The notes: a model not told the origin generated them from the letters alone. A DNA stretch of 64,000 nt from Branchinecta lynchi (GCA_023053575.1 JAKZAP010000016.1:16324030-16388029); one strand, 5' to 3'. Counted from the first letter of the stretch, positions 1-7,439 are shown. Numbers and translations are program-made.

Positions 1-84
1 ACTTAAAAAATTCAAGAACCTACTTAAAAAAATCAAGTACCTACTTCAAAACTTCAAGTATATACTTAAAATACTCAAGTAAAT
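1..84. repeat. Four 21-bp tandem repeats (iteron-like)
   Basis: Four copies in exact 21-bp register (1-21, 22-42, 43-63, 64-84). Each starts ACTT and carries CAAG about 12 bp later, so each unit holds an imperfect ACTT...AAGT inverted half-site pair. The array may continue left of the window. It lies just before the packaging ATPase gene of the Polinton. A regulatory or structural role is inference. Confidence 0.75.
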
Positions 85-112
85 CTTATAATGAAAAATT
101 CTTCCTAAATAA

Positions 113-790
113 ATGAATGAAAAGGCTCCAATCAAAGTCTATGATTTTAGTGAAAAGAACACTTATCAGAATAAGCACGACCTTGCACCTCAGTGGCCAT
201 TCAGACTCTTAATTTGTGGTAGTTCTGGAACAGGGAAAACTAACCTTCTTTTGAATTTAATTTATGAATATCTTTGTTTCAACCGAATATACTTGTATGC
301 TAAAGATCTTGAAGAAGATAAATATCAAGACCTTATAACCAATTTAACCACTTTGGAGTCACAATGCAAATCGAAAGTCTTAACAGTAAGTAACAATCTT
401 GATGATATTGTCGATGTTGACGACTTAGACCCTGAGTACCAAAACTTGATTATCTTTGACGATTTTGTCACTGAAAAAGACCAGAAGAAAATAGAAGATT
501 TATTCATAAGAGGAAGAAAGAAAAATGCCTCAATTATTTACTTGTCTCAAAGCTATCATAAAACGCCAAAGGTGGTAAGGCTCCAGTGCAATTATTTTGC
601 ATTCTTTCAGTGTTCTAATCCAAAAGAAGTAAAATTAATAAGACAAAGCCATGTCTCCAGTATAGACAATGAAAAATTTCTCAAACAATTCGAGGCTGCA
701 ACCAAGGGCTACGGTTTTTTCTTCATAGATTTAAAAATAAAAGATAAAACCCTTAAGTACAGGAAAAACTTTGAAAAATTTACCGGATAA
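113..790 (+). CDS. A32-like packaging ATPase (FtsK/HerA family)
   Basis: Predicted 225-residue ATPase that would drive DNA packaging into capsids. Walker A is GSSGTGKT at residues 36-43; Walker B is the hydrophobic run ending in FDDF at 112-118. A basic RGRKK segment and a YLSQS-type sensor region follow, as in poxvirus A32-like and Polinton ATPases. Length is normal for the family. The start at 113 is chosen because it lies in the TAAATG motif shared by the other genes; an upstream ATG at 91 gives only a five-codon reading frame. It is the first gene seen in the element and is followed after 16 bp by the fibre-like gene. Recognition is by motif and neighbourhood, not by search. Confidence 0.9.
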   Translation: MNEKAPIKVYDFSEKNTYQNKHDLAPQWPFRLLICGSSGTGKTNLLLNLIYEYLCFNRIYLYAKDLEEDKYQDLITNLTTLESQCKSKVLTVSNNLDDIVDVDDLDPEYQNLIIFDDFVTEKDQKKIEDLFIRGRKKNASIIYLSQSYHKTPKVVRLQCNYFAFFQCSNPKEVKLIRQSHVSSIDNEKFLKQFEAATKGYGFFFIDLKIKDKTLKYRKNFEKFTG

Positions 791-806
791 TTTATTTCTA
801 TAATAA

Positions 807-1430
807 ATGAATAAATTTGGTAGTGTTGGAAAAAAGGTTAGTAACGAATCGAATGAAAAGAGAGTTACTGATGACAACGGTAATATTAACCTACAAGATA
901 AGAGAATTATTATGTTAGGGGATGCGAAAGCTGACCAGGACGCTATTAGTTTCAGATCCATGACTATTATTCTGAATCAATTTAAAGAAGAAATTACCGC
1001 ACAACAAGTGGGGATAAATCAGTATTTTAGCGAAGATATCAACAAATTAACTGCGGTACATGATTCTCCTAAAAATTTATTGGTAAGGATTAATGATAAA
1101 GGGTTATTTGTAAAAGAAATAATTCGAGTTAATGAGAAAGAAATTGATGCTGAGAACAAATTGATAACAAATGTTCAAAACCCTAGAAACAAAAATGATG
1201 CTGTTAATTTAGCAACGTTAACTATGAATCTTTTAGATTATGACAAAAAGCTTCTTGGGCAACACACCCATAACGGTATAATTGAAGGAAAGATTGCTGG
1301 TCAAAAAACTCGTATCGATAATATTGAAAGAGCAGTAGTAAATATTTTAAAAAGGCTTCTAGAGCTAGAGCTAAAACCTGTTGACAAACCATTCGTTACC
1401 AGAATAGAAAAAATGATGGCTGGTAAATAA
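807..1430 (+). CDS. Putative fibre-like structural protein
   Basis: Predicted 207 residues. Two related segments can be seen: one near residues 36-51 with a DQDAISFRSM core and one near 122-140 with an N-K-N-D-A-V-N-L core. Short 'DAv(n/s)...' modules of this kind recur in trimeric phage tail-fibre and adhesin stalks. The last 60 residues are heptad-like (coiled-coil potential). No transmembrane segment is visible. The gene lies in the structural block between packaging ATPase and PX-like gene and starts in the TAAATG motif. A receptor-binding or fibre role is inferred from the modules only; it could instead be another minor virion protein. Confidence 0.45.
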   Translation: MNKFGSVGKKVSNESNEKRVTDDNGNINLQDKRIIMLGDAKADQDAISFRSMTIILNQFKEEITAQQVGINQYFSEDINKLTAVHDSPKNLLVRINDKGLFVKEIIRVNEKEIDAENKLITNVQNPRNKNDAVNLATLTMNLLDYDKKLLGQHTHNGIIEGKIAGQKTRIDNIERAVVNILKRLLELELKPVDKPFVTRIEKMMAGK

Positions 1431-1460
1431 ATTTTATAAGATAAATTTATTCCCTAATAA

Positions 1461-2030
1461 ATGGTTGAAACAATGGAGTATACAGTTTATTTGTCAAAGC
1501 TTCAGAAAGGAAAGCTGAAGAAATGCTTTGATGCTAAACAAAAATGTCAGATACGTGTTAGTCATAGTAGACAAAATGAACGAGAACCAGTTAAGTTACT
1601 TTTAAGTAAACGACAGATTGATAAAATTGAAACCTGTAAAATGAATAATAAGGGTTGTGATATTGATGTATCATACAAGCAGATGAGAGAAGTGATTCAA
1701 AAAGGTGGATTACTTCCATTTTTAATACCGCTAGCAATTACCCTTGGTAAGGCAGCTTTAACAAGTGGTGCTGCTGCTTTGGTTACATTCGCTGGTAAGA
1801 AAATTATGGATAAAATGACCAACACAGGTGGTGCGCTAAAACTTCCTGGAACACAAAATGTTACCGGTAATGGTGTACGTGGTAGACCTAAGAAGGAAAA
1901 AACCGATGATGTCAACACAGGTGGAGCGCTAACACTTCCTGGAACACAAAGAGTTGTCGGTCATGGGGTACGTGGAAGACCTAGGAAGTCAAAAAACGGG
2001 GACATCAAAAAAGAAGCAAAAGTAAAGTAG
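1461..2030 (+). CDS. PX-like virion core/membrane protein with two AT-hooks
   Basis: Predicted 189 residues. The N-terminal 80 residues are basic with several cysteines (22, 29, 59, 66). A long Gly/Ala/Leu-rich hydrophobic stretch at about 83-112 could insert in a membrane. Two near-identical 31-residue-period repeats follow (about 121-145 and 152-176), each carrying an RGRP core (140-143, 171-174), the DNA-minor-groove AT-hook signature. Hydrophobic-plus-basic proteins at this position are known in Polintons as PX and are compared with adenovirus core/minor proteins. The repeat duplication is seen directly; DNA condensation in the virion is inference. An alternative start is the Met at residue 5. 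Confidence 0.6.
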   Translation: MVETMEYTVYLSKLQKGKLKKCFDAKQKCQIRVSHSRQNEREPVKLLLSKRQIDKIETCKMNNKGCDIDVSYKQMREVIQKGGLLPFLIPLAITLGKAALTSGAAALVTFAGKKIMDKMTNTGGALKLPGTQNVTGNGVRGRPKKEKTDDVNTGGALTLPGTQRVVGHGVRGRPRKSKNGDIKKEAKVK

Positions 2031-2053
2031 GACCTCTAACCAATTTTGATATT

Positions 2054-2385
2054 ATGGATGCATTAGGGAGTATACCACAGTTTCGAGGTGTTTTCTCTTT
2101 AGATACGCTACCCAAACATATAAACGATTCGGAATGCGGTGTCATTAATTATGATAAACTCGGAATGCCTGGAACTCACTGGGTTGCGTATTGTAATCTA
2201 CCTGAATCCTCCTATGTCGAATTTTTCGATTCTTTCGGTATTCCTCCAGGAAAAGAAATAGTTAAATATCTAAAAAATTCAAAGAAAAAATAGCTTATGA
2301 AAATCTTGCTGTTCAAAATATTGATGAATTAAACTGTGGTTTTCACTGCATTTCCTACATCCAGCGGAAAATGAAGGGGTGGTAG
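2054..2385 (+). pseudogene. Adenain-type cysteine protease, split by a frame break
   Basis: Maturation protease of the adenovirus/Polinton C5 family, which processes capsid proteins. The first frame (2054-2293) holds the histidine in GTHW (residue 42) and the acidic FFDSFG motif (Asp59). It then meets TAG at 2291-2293. The missing C-terminal part, with the catalytic Cys in a CGFHC motif (codons 2335-2337 and 2347-2349), continues in the -1 frame and stops at 2383-2385. The break lies in an A-rich stretch (2272-2290) with two A6 runs. It may be real inactivation, a one-base sequencing loss, or a -1 ribosomal slip. It is also the only gene here without the TAAATG start motif. Confidence 0.8.
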
Positions 2386-2416
2386 CTTTTCGTTTAAGAA
2401 AATTGTTTTCTAATAA

Positions 2417-2584
2417 ATGGAGATTTATTGTATGAAATGTAAAAAGAGCACTGACACTGAATCAATGTTTAAGGCAGTGTCACAAAAAAATAATGTTCCA
2501 ATGCTGAAAGGGAATTGTGTTATTTGCGGATCGAGGAAAAATCGCTTTTTAAAAAAAACCTCAACGCAGAAACAAATATTTTAA
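2417..2584 (+). CDS. Small zinc-ribbon protein or N-terminal domain of the integrase
   Basis: Predicted 55 residues starting in the TAAATG motif. Two cysteine knuckles are visible: C-x2-C at residues 5-8 and C-x2-C at 34-37, flanked by basic residues. This is the layout of the short C2C2 zinc domain (DUF5679-like) known from Polintons and large DNA viruses. The last 70 bp overlap the integrase reading frame, which lies in the -1 frame and has no ATG of its own before the catalytic core. An A8 run at 2551-2558 lies at the overlap. So this may be the true N terminus of the integrase, separated by a one-base loss or joined by frameshifting. Confidence 0.6.
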   Translation: MEIYCMKCKKSTDTESMFKAVSQKNNVPMLKGNCVICGSRKNRFLKKTSTQKQIF

Positions 2585-3486
2585 AGACGTATTATTCTAA
2601 TTATTCAGGTGTGGATGATATTTACAGAAAATTAGAAGAAAATGGTGTTAGGGTTTCCAAGGATAAAATAAAAAATGTGTTGCAAAATGAGAATGTGTAT
2701 ACGTTACACAAACCTTCCTATCACAATTTTGAAAGGAGGCGAGTGTATGTTCACTATGTTGATGAGCAATGGCAAGCTGATTTAGTTGACATGCAGAAAT
2801 ATAAAAAAGAAAATAATAAAACAAATTACATTTTAACTGTTATTGATTGCTTTAGTAAATATGCTTGGTGTATCCCTCTGAAAGACAAAACGGGTGCTGA
2901 AATAATAAAAGCATTCAGTGTTATATTTAAAGAAAGAATTCCTAAGAAACTACAAACTGATAAAGGTAAAGAATTTGTGATGAGAAATGTTCAAACTTTT
3001 TTGAAAAATAACGGCATACACTGGTTTGCATCTGAAAGCGAATTGAAAGCGCAAATTGTAGAACGATTCAACAGAACGCTAAAAGAAAAGTTATGGAAAT
3101 ATTTCACTCACAATAACACTACTAATTGGATTGATATTTTACCTTTATTTGTGAGTAATTATAATAACTCGTACCACCGTTCAATACAAATGAAACCAGT
3201 TGATGCTAGTAAAAAGGTTAATCAGAAAAAGGTTTTTAGTGCTCTGTTTCCTCCAGTAGATGACTACAAAATCACAGGAAACGTCAAAGTAGGGGATTTA
3301 GTCAGAATTAAAAAAGAAAAAAGTATTTTCGATAAAGGATATTTACCTAATTATACGGATGAAGTATTTCAGATAGCAACCATCAGACCTACCATTCCCA
3401 TTACTTATGAAATATCTGACAAAAGTGGGGAATTAATTCAAGGAGGGTTTTATGAAAAAGAACTTTCAAAATTTATTATGAAATAA
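2515..3486 (+). CDS. Retroviral-type (rve) integrase of the Polinton
   Basis: DDE-type integrase that would insert the linear element and make 6-bp target duplications. The RNase H-like core shows the first catalytic Asp in QADLVDM (residue 89 of this frame), the second in QTDKG (149) and Glu in IVERFN (183), with 33 residues between the last two. A YTLHKP segment lies before the core, and an SH3-like/chromo-type C-terminal part begins near GDLVRIKK. These are typical of Polinton integrases. No ATG precedes the core in this frame; the first in-frame Met is at residue 93. The real start is therefore probably the ATG at 2417 in the other frame, with a frame break at the A8 run near 2551. Confidence 0.88.
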   Translation: MCYLRIEEKSLFKKNLNAETNILKTYYSNYSGVDDIYRKLEENGVRVSKDKIKNVLQNENVYTLHKPSYHNFERRRVYVHYVDEQWQADLVDMQKYKKENNKTNYILTVIDCFSKYAWCIPLKDKTGAEIIKAFSVIFKERIPKKLQTDKGKEFVMRNVQTFLKNNGIHWFASESELKAQIVERFNRTLKEKLWKYFTHNNTTNWIDILPLFVSNYNNSYHRSIQMKPVDASKKVNQKKVFSALFPPVDDYKITGNVKVGDLVRIKKEKSIFDKGYLPNYTDEVFQIATIRPTIPITYEISDKSGELIQGGFYEKELSKFIMK

Positions 3487-3502
3487 AATTACTTGTATAT
3501 AA

Positions 3503-4348
3503 ATGGATTCAAGACGCTTGAGTGATATGTTATCGGATATAGTGAAGAACAGAGAAGTTCAGAGAAGAAAGGTTCAACAAAATGAGATGGAGAAGGCAGG
3601 ATTTCGGGAATATGCTTCAGAGTTAAACGCTCCAGTCATTATAGCACAAAAAGAAAACACTAAAGACACCATCAAAAAATTACAAGAGAACGCTGAAACA
3701 ATAATTAATAAACTACAGGAAGGTGATAATAATTCAAGAAGACGGTTTGTCAGATTAGGTGATACATTTAAAACAGCTTTACAGACCACTACTTCAGAGG
3801 AATCGAGTCGAGCTCCCACTCATGCGATAGAACCCAATCTAGAACAACCATATGACGTAAATCTAAACTTAAATATTGATGTGGAATTATTAAATCAAAT
3901 TAATTTAAAATATAAAGATGACTGGAATGATACCGATAATTATTTTAAAATGCCTCATTATTACCTTAAGCATCATAACGAAATAGATGGGGCTCTGAAT
4001 TATTTAACATCTATAAGTCAAAGTTATGGTGGTATGAAAAGTAAAAGTTATAGTTCTAGTAAGTATGATAAACACATTGAATTTATAAAAGAATACAAGA
4101 ATAGGTTAAAAACCATTCAAACCTATTTCCCATTAGTCAACCAACAAGGAACTGGAGTATTTATGAATTGTGATGAAATGATTTCAAAACTATACACTTT
4201 GATAGGTAGCAGAGTAAACGGAAATACATCTGATGAGGTGAGAAATGAAGCTATTGATATTTTGGATTCGTTAATGCGAAATAAATTTCTTACGAAGAGA
4301 TATTACAATTCATATATAAAAAATATTTCTAATAAATGGTGTTGTTAA
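3503..4348 (+). CDS. PY-like Polinton protein of unknown function
   Basis: Predicted 281 residues, start in TAAATG. The N-terminal third is strongly charged and likely helical/coiled-coil (about residues 1-75). The middle is polar and Asp/Asn-rich. The C-terminal part (about 210-275) is helical, containing a G-x-G-VFM segment and an I-L-D-S-L-M-R-N-K stretch. A protein with such a C-terminal helical block is a common uncharacterised Polinton gene (PY) placed next to the capsid genes. Its stop overlaps the start of the minor capsid gene by 13 bp. A role in virion assembly is inferred only from position. Confidence 0.5.
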   Translation: MDSRRLSDMLSDIVKNREVQRRKVQQNEMEKAGFREYASELNAPVIIAQKENTKDTIKKLQENAETIINKLQEGDNNSRRRFVRLGDTFKTALQTTTSEESSRAPTHAIEPNLEQPYDVNLNLNIDVELLNQINLKYKDDWNDTDNYFKMPHYYLKHHNEIDGALNYLTSISQSYGGMKSKSYSSSKYDKHIEFIKEYKNRLKTIQTYFPLVNQQGTGVFMNCDEMISKLYTLIGSRVNGNTSDEVRNEAIDILDSLMRNKFLTKRYYNSYIKNISNKWCC

Positions 4349-5058
4349 ACATTGAAGGTAATGAAAGTATCATTGATATAACATTTAGTCAACCAATCGA
4401 ATTGAATCGTAATTGGGATTATGAAATAGGTTTGAATCAGTGTACTTTGTGGTATTCATGGCATAATATAAGTGATAAATTTGGAAATAATACATTTCAA
4501 TACAGGAAAGATGAAGATAATAATGCAACAGAATGGATGAATGTTACTATTCCTAATGGGATGTATAACGATGATTGTTTGAATTATTTTTTGTGTCAGT
4601 ATTTTGATACCCCAAAAGATAAATGTCCTATTGTAATTTCATCAAATCCAGCATCTATGAGATTTGTCATCATATTACAAGAAAAATACATGTTTAGATT
4701 TAATAGTGACTTGTGTCAGATTTTAGGATTTGATAAGGATAGTGAGATATCTAAGAAAATCAATGAAGGTACAAAGCTTCCGAATATAACAAGAAGCGTT
4801 GATAAAATTCAAATTCACTGCTCTCTCGTAAACAGTTCTATCGTAAACAAAAGTAAATCAGATGTCATTTGGACATTTGTTCCGAATACAGAACCGGGTT
4901 GTCAAATTGTTGAGAATCCTAGACAATTAATCTACCTTCCTATTAATACAAAAGACTTTATTTACTCCTTGAGAATGACAATTACTGATCAGTTGGGAAG
5001 ACCTATCGATTTGAATGGTGATAACGTTGGATACGTGCTGCATTTAAGAAAAGCTTAA
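4336..5058 (+). CDS. Minor capsid protein (penton-like, single jelly roll)
   Basis: Predicted 240 residues. The N-terminal region reads as a beta-rich start with the NWDYEIGLNQ strand. The C-terminal region holds PGCQIVENP and ITDQLGRPIDL followed by a final VLHLRK strand; this order is characteristic of Polinton/adintovirus pentons (vertex protein). No frame break; length normal. It starts inside TAAATG and overlaps the preceding gene by 13 bp. It would form the fivefold vertices with the major capsid protein at 5478-6851. Confidence 0.88.
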   Translation: MVLLNIEGNESIIDITFSQPIELNRNWDYEIGLNQCTLWYSWHNISDKFGNNTFQYRKDEDNNATEWMNVTIPNGMYNDDCLNYFLCQYFDTPKDKCPIVISSNPASMRFVIILQEKYMFRFNSDLCQILGFDKDSEISKKINEGTKLPNITRSVDKIQIHCSLVNSSIVNKSKSDVIWTFVPNTEPGCQIVENPRQLIYLPINTKDFIYSLRMTITDQLGRPIDLNGDNVGYVLHLRKA

Positions 5059-5090
5059 AGGATTAGTGAAATAAAATTATTTACCTATAA

Positions 5091-5447
5091 ATGTTGATTA
5101 ATAATAAGCGATTACTTTATAAAAAGCAGTATGGAAGTGGAATCGGTAGTGTATTCAAAAATATTGTTAATTCCCAGTTATTTCAAACGTCAGCAAAACA
5201 AATAAAAGATGGGGCTATGTCAATGTATAATAATATTATTAAACCGAGATTTGAGTTGTTGAAAAACAGAGCAATAGAATATGGGAAAGATCTGATCGAT
5301 GTAAACAAGAAAGAACTCATTGATGTAATTGGAAACAAAAAATCGATGAAGGATCTTATCGGTACAAATAAAAGGATTTTAAACCAAAGAAGTCAGGACT
5401 TGATCAAAACGTTAATGACTGGCAATGGATTAAAGATTCTGAAATAA
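5091..5447 (+). CDS. Small basic virion-associated protein (pVI-like position)
   Basis: Predicted 118 residues, Lys-rich (pI clearly basic), with an amphipathic-looking helix at about residues 20-60 and a Gly-rich start (YGSGIGS). Near the C terminus the sequence MTGNG fits the adenain cleavage pattern (M/I/L)-x-G-x-G, so it could be a substrate of the element's own protease. It lies between penton and major capsid genes. It resembles in size and placement the membrane-active or cementing small proteins of adenovirus-like virions; the function is not proven by the sequence. Confidence 0.5.
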   Translation: MLINNKRLLYKKQYGSGIGSVFKNIVNSQLFQTSAKQIKDGAMSMYNNIIKPRFELLKNRAIEYGKDLIDVNKKELIDVIGNKKSMKDLIGTNKRILNQRSQDLIKTLMTGNGLKILK

Positions 5448-5477
5448 GTTTTATTTAATAATTTCTTTCTTATATAA

Positions 5478-6851
5478 ATGGCAGTAAATAAAGTTATCAG
5501 TCCGCAATGGAACATTTTTGATGAACCGCTTGTGGATGAAACAGTGGTTAAATATGAATTTAAAGAAATTCGAGAAACTGATGTGAATGTATCTAATAAA
5601 TCAGAGTTTGAATTCGTAACGAAGAAATTAGATTCCTGGTTTTATCCAAGTGAAAGTTATCTTGATGTTAGTGTAAGAATAGTAAACGAAGATGGGACTC
5701 CTATAGCTGCAACCGATGTTGCTACTTTAACGAATAATGGATTTAATTTATTTAGTACCGCTGAGTATGTAATAAACGATGAATCGGTTGAAAAAATTAA
5801 TCATGTTGGTATTACAACTACCGTTACAAAGTTGATTGAATACTCTGATGATTATTCTAGAAGTGCAGCAAGAAATCATTTCTGGTATAAAGATTATAAT
5901 CAAGGGAAAGAAGTTAATCCTGTAGTTGCTTCGTTTACTGCAACTCCAGTAGTAGCAGGGGCTGCAGGGGCTGCAGCAGGGGGTGGAACAGTCAGTTTGA
6001 GAAATAATAATAATTATAATAAAGGATTTGAAAAAAGTTATAACAGAACAAAGAGCAGTAAATTAGTAAATATGTATTTAACATTATCAGAATTGTTTGG
6101 ATTTCTGAAAGGAAACAAACGATTCTTCAGAGGTGCATCGCATAAATTATTTCTAAGAAGAAATGATGATAACAACATGATTATAAGAAATGGAAATACT
6201 AATTTCAAAGTAGTAATCGAGTATTTATCCTGGAAGATCCCTATTGTAGCTCCTAGTATCGAAATGATGAGTGAATTAGAAAAGGGTCTTGCTAAGGATA
6301 AAAAGCATAATCTGATGTGGGAAGCATGTAATAGTTATAAAAGTGATGTTAGTCAGAATAAGGAGCACACCTGGAAAGTTGTGTCTGAGAGAAATAGTCC
6401 TACAAAAATCGTTGTGATGTTACAGAAAAATGAAAAGCATAACAATCAATTAATGAATAATATGGTGTTTGATCATATGAATTTAACAGACATAGAACTT
6501 AGAATTAATGGAGATAAATATCCTGAAGAACCACTCAAATGCGACTTTAGCGATGAGAAATGTAAATACTCAAATCTTTACAATAGGTTCATACATTTGG
6601 GCTATAAGCAATTAGCATTTGATACTGGTAGTGTTGTTAGTATAGAAGAATTTAAAGAAGTATATCCACTATTCTGTTTCGATGTTTCCAAACACGAATC
6701 AAGTATATATAATGGAACAACTGCTGATATTGAAATAAGTTTAACATTAAAACACGCTCAGCCTGTACCATATAATATTTACTGTGTTATATATTATGAA
6801 AGAAAAGCTACATTAGGTATTATTAACAAAAATATGTATGTGAGTTTGTGA
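5478..6851 (+). CDS. Major capsid protein (double jelly roll)
   Basis: Predicted 457 residues, intact. Beta-rich throughout. An N-terminal SWFYPSESYLDVSVRI strand and a following segment with NGFNLFSTAEYVIND resemble the first jelly roll of Polinton/adintovirus hexon-like capsid proteins. A Gly/Ala-rich loop at about 155-170 (AGAAGAAAGGG) looks like a surface insertion. The second half has a conserved-looking LRINGDKYPEEPL segment and ends with a hydrophobic strand. Start is in TAAATG. Its intact frame contrasts with the broken protease upstream. It should self-assemble with the penton at 4336-5058. Confidence 0.88.
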   Translation: MAVNKVISPQWNIFDEPLVDETVVKYEFKEIRETDVNVSNKSEFEFVTKKLDSWFYPSESYLDVSVRIVNEDGTPIAATDVATLTNNGFNLFSTAEYVINDESVEKINHVGITTTVTKLIEYSDDYSRSAARNHFWYKDYNQGKEVNPVVASFTATPVVAGAAGAAAGGGTVSLRNNNNYNKGFEKSYNRTKSSKLVNMYLTLSELFGFLKGNKRFFRGASHKLFLRRNDDNNMIIRNGNTNFKVVIEYLSWKIPIVAPSIEMMSELEKGLAKDKKHNLMWEACNSYKSDVSQNKEHTWKVVSERNSPTKIVVMLQKNEKHNNQLMNNMVFDHMNLTDIELRINGDKYPEEPLKCDFSDEKCKYSNLYNRFIHLGYKQLAFDTGSVVSIEEFKEVYPLFCFDVSKHESSIYNGTTADIEISLTLKHAQPVPYNIYCVIYYERKATLGIINKNMYVSL

Positions 6852-6887
6852 TCTGGATTTTTATTTAATAAAATCATCCCCTAATAA

Positions 6888-7196
6888 ATGGAGTCCACAA
6901 AGGAAGTCTTGAATACAATCAGAATGAATAAATACAATGAGACAATCAGGAAAGAAGAACTAGTTCTAGGATTGAAATATACTATTGTTAAAATGAGAAT
7001 TGCTAAGACAAAATACGGTGATAAGTTGGTTGTAGTCATTAATCATAATGACAAACCCTGTGATTTGTTTATAACACAGAAATATAATGCCATTGCTAAC
7101 GAATTACTTTTAAAGAAAAATCTAGTTTTGCAACCGATTGTACGCGAAAACAAGAACAAAGAAACATATGTGGATTTAGAACTGTTTACTCAGTAA
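6888..7196 (+). CDS. Small terminal Polinton protein, possible OB-fold
   Basis: Predicted 102 residues, start in TAAATG, last gene before the right terminus. A five-stranded pattern around LGLKYTIVKMRI and YGDKLVVVI suggests a small beta-barrel such as an OB-fold nucleic-acid-binding protein; this is a guess from pattern only. The last 18 codons recur next to the assembly gap (37226-37279), which identifies the second Polinton copy. No catalytic motif is visible. Confidence 0.55.
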   Translation: MESTKEVLNTIRMNKYNETIRKEELVLGLKYTIVKMRIAKTKYGDKLVVVINHNDKPCDLFITQKYNAIANELLLKKNLVLQPIVRENKNKETYVDLELFTQ

Positions 7197-7439
7197 TATT
7201 TGAATAAAAAAATGAAAAATGTAAAAAAAAAGAAGTAGTGTATATTGTAGTATTTTATATGTAGTAAAGGGTAATATTCTCATTTCTTGTATCCTTTATT
7301 TTGGAAGTAAGAAAATAAAAATGTTCTTAAAAAGGGGGATAATTTGGTAAAAAGGATGTTAAAATTTAAGAAATTGATGTTAAAATGGGGTTTTGAAATT
7401 GGGGGGAGGGTGGTCTAGGATCGGCGATTATATACTACT
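7197..7439 (+). repeat. Polinton right non-coding end and terminus
   Basis: A/T-rich then purine-rich non-coding tract with a G-rich segment (about 7402-7413) and a terminal TATATACTACT. It aligns with 37280-37522 almost base for base except for the last about 30 bp before the shared terminal 11-mer, where the two copies differ. This is the external part of the expected terminal inverted repeat; the left repeat is outside the window. Confidence 0.8.

Larger units (their letters stand above)
110..6890 (+). promoter_or_regulatory. Recurrent TAAATG start-site motif at nine Polinton genes
   Basis: The start codon lies inside TAAATG at 110-115, 804-809, 1458-1463, 2414-2419, 3500-3505, 4333-4338, 5088-5093, 5475-5480 and 6885-6890. 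A short pyrimidine-rich stretch precedes it, and six of the nine read AATAAATG. The only gene without it is the protease (start 2054, TATTATGG). TAAATG is the known initiator core of poxvirus late promoters; that it acts as a promoter here is inference. In the AATAAATG cases the hexamer AATAAA could also serve as polyadenylation signal for the gene upstream. Confidence 0.6.
1..7439 (+). mobile_element. Polinton/Maverick (adintovirus-like) element, right part, copy 1
   Basis: Ten consecutive plus-strand genes, closely spaced, include the hallmark Polinton set: A32-like packaging ATPase, adenain-type cysteine protease, retroviral-type integrase, penton-like minor capsid protein and double-jelly-roll major capsid protein. 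The right end is placed at 7439 because a second copy (37226-37522) matches up to the shared ...TATATACTACT, after which flanks differ. An end in CT fits the AG...CT termini of Polintons. The protein-primed polymerase B and the left terminal repeat are not in the window. Coding AT content is high. Two frame breaks (protease, zinc-ribbon/integrase) suggest either decay or homopolymer errors; the capsid genes are intact. Confidence 0.93.
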
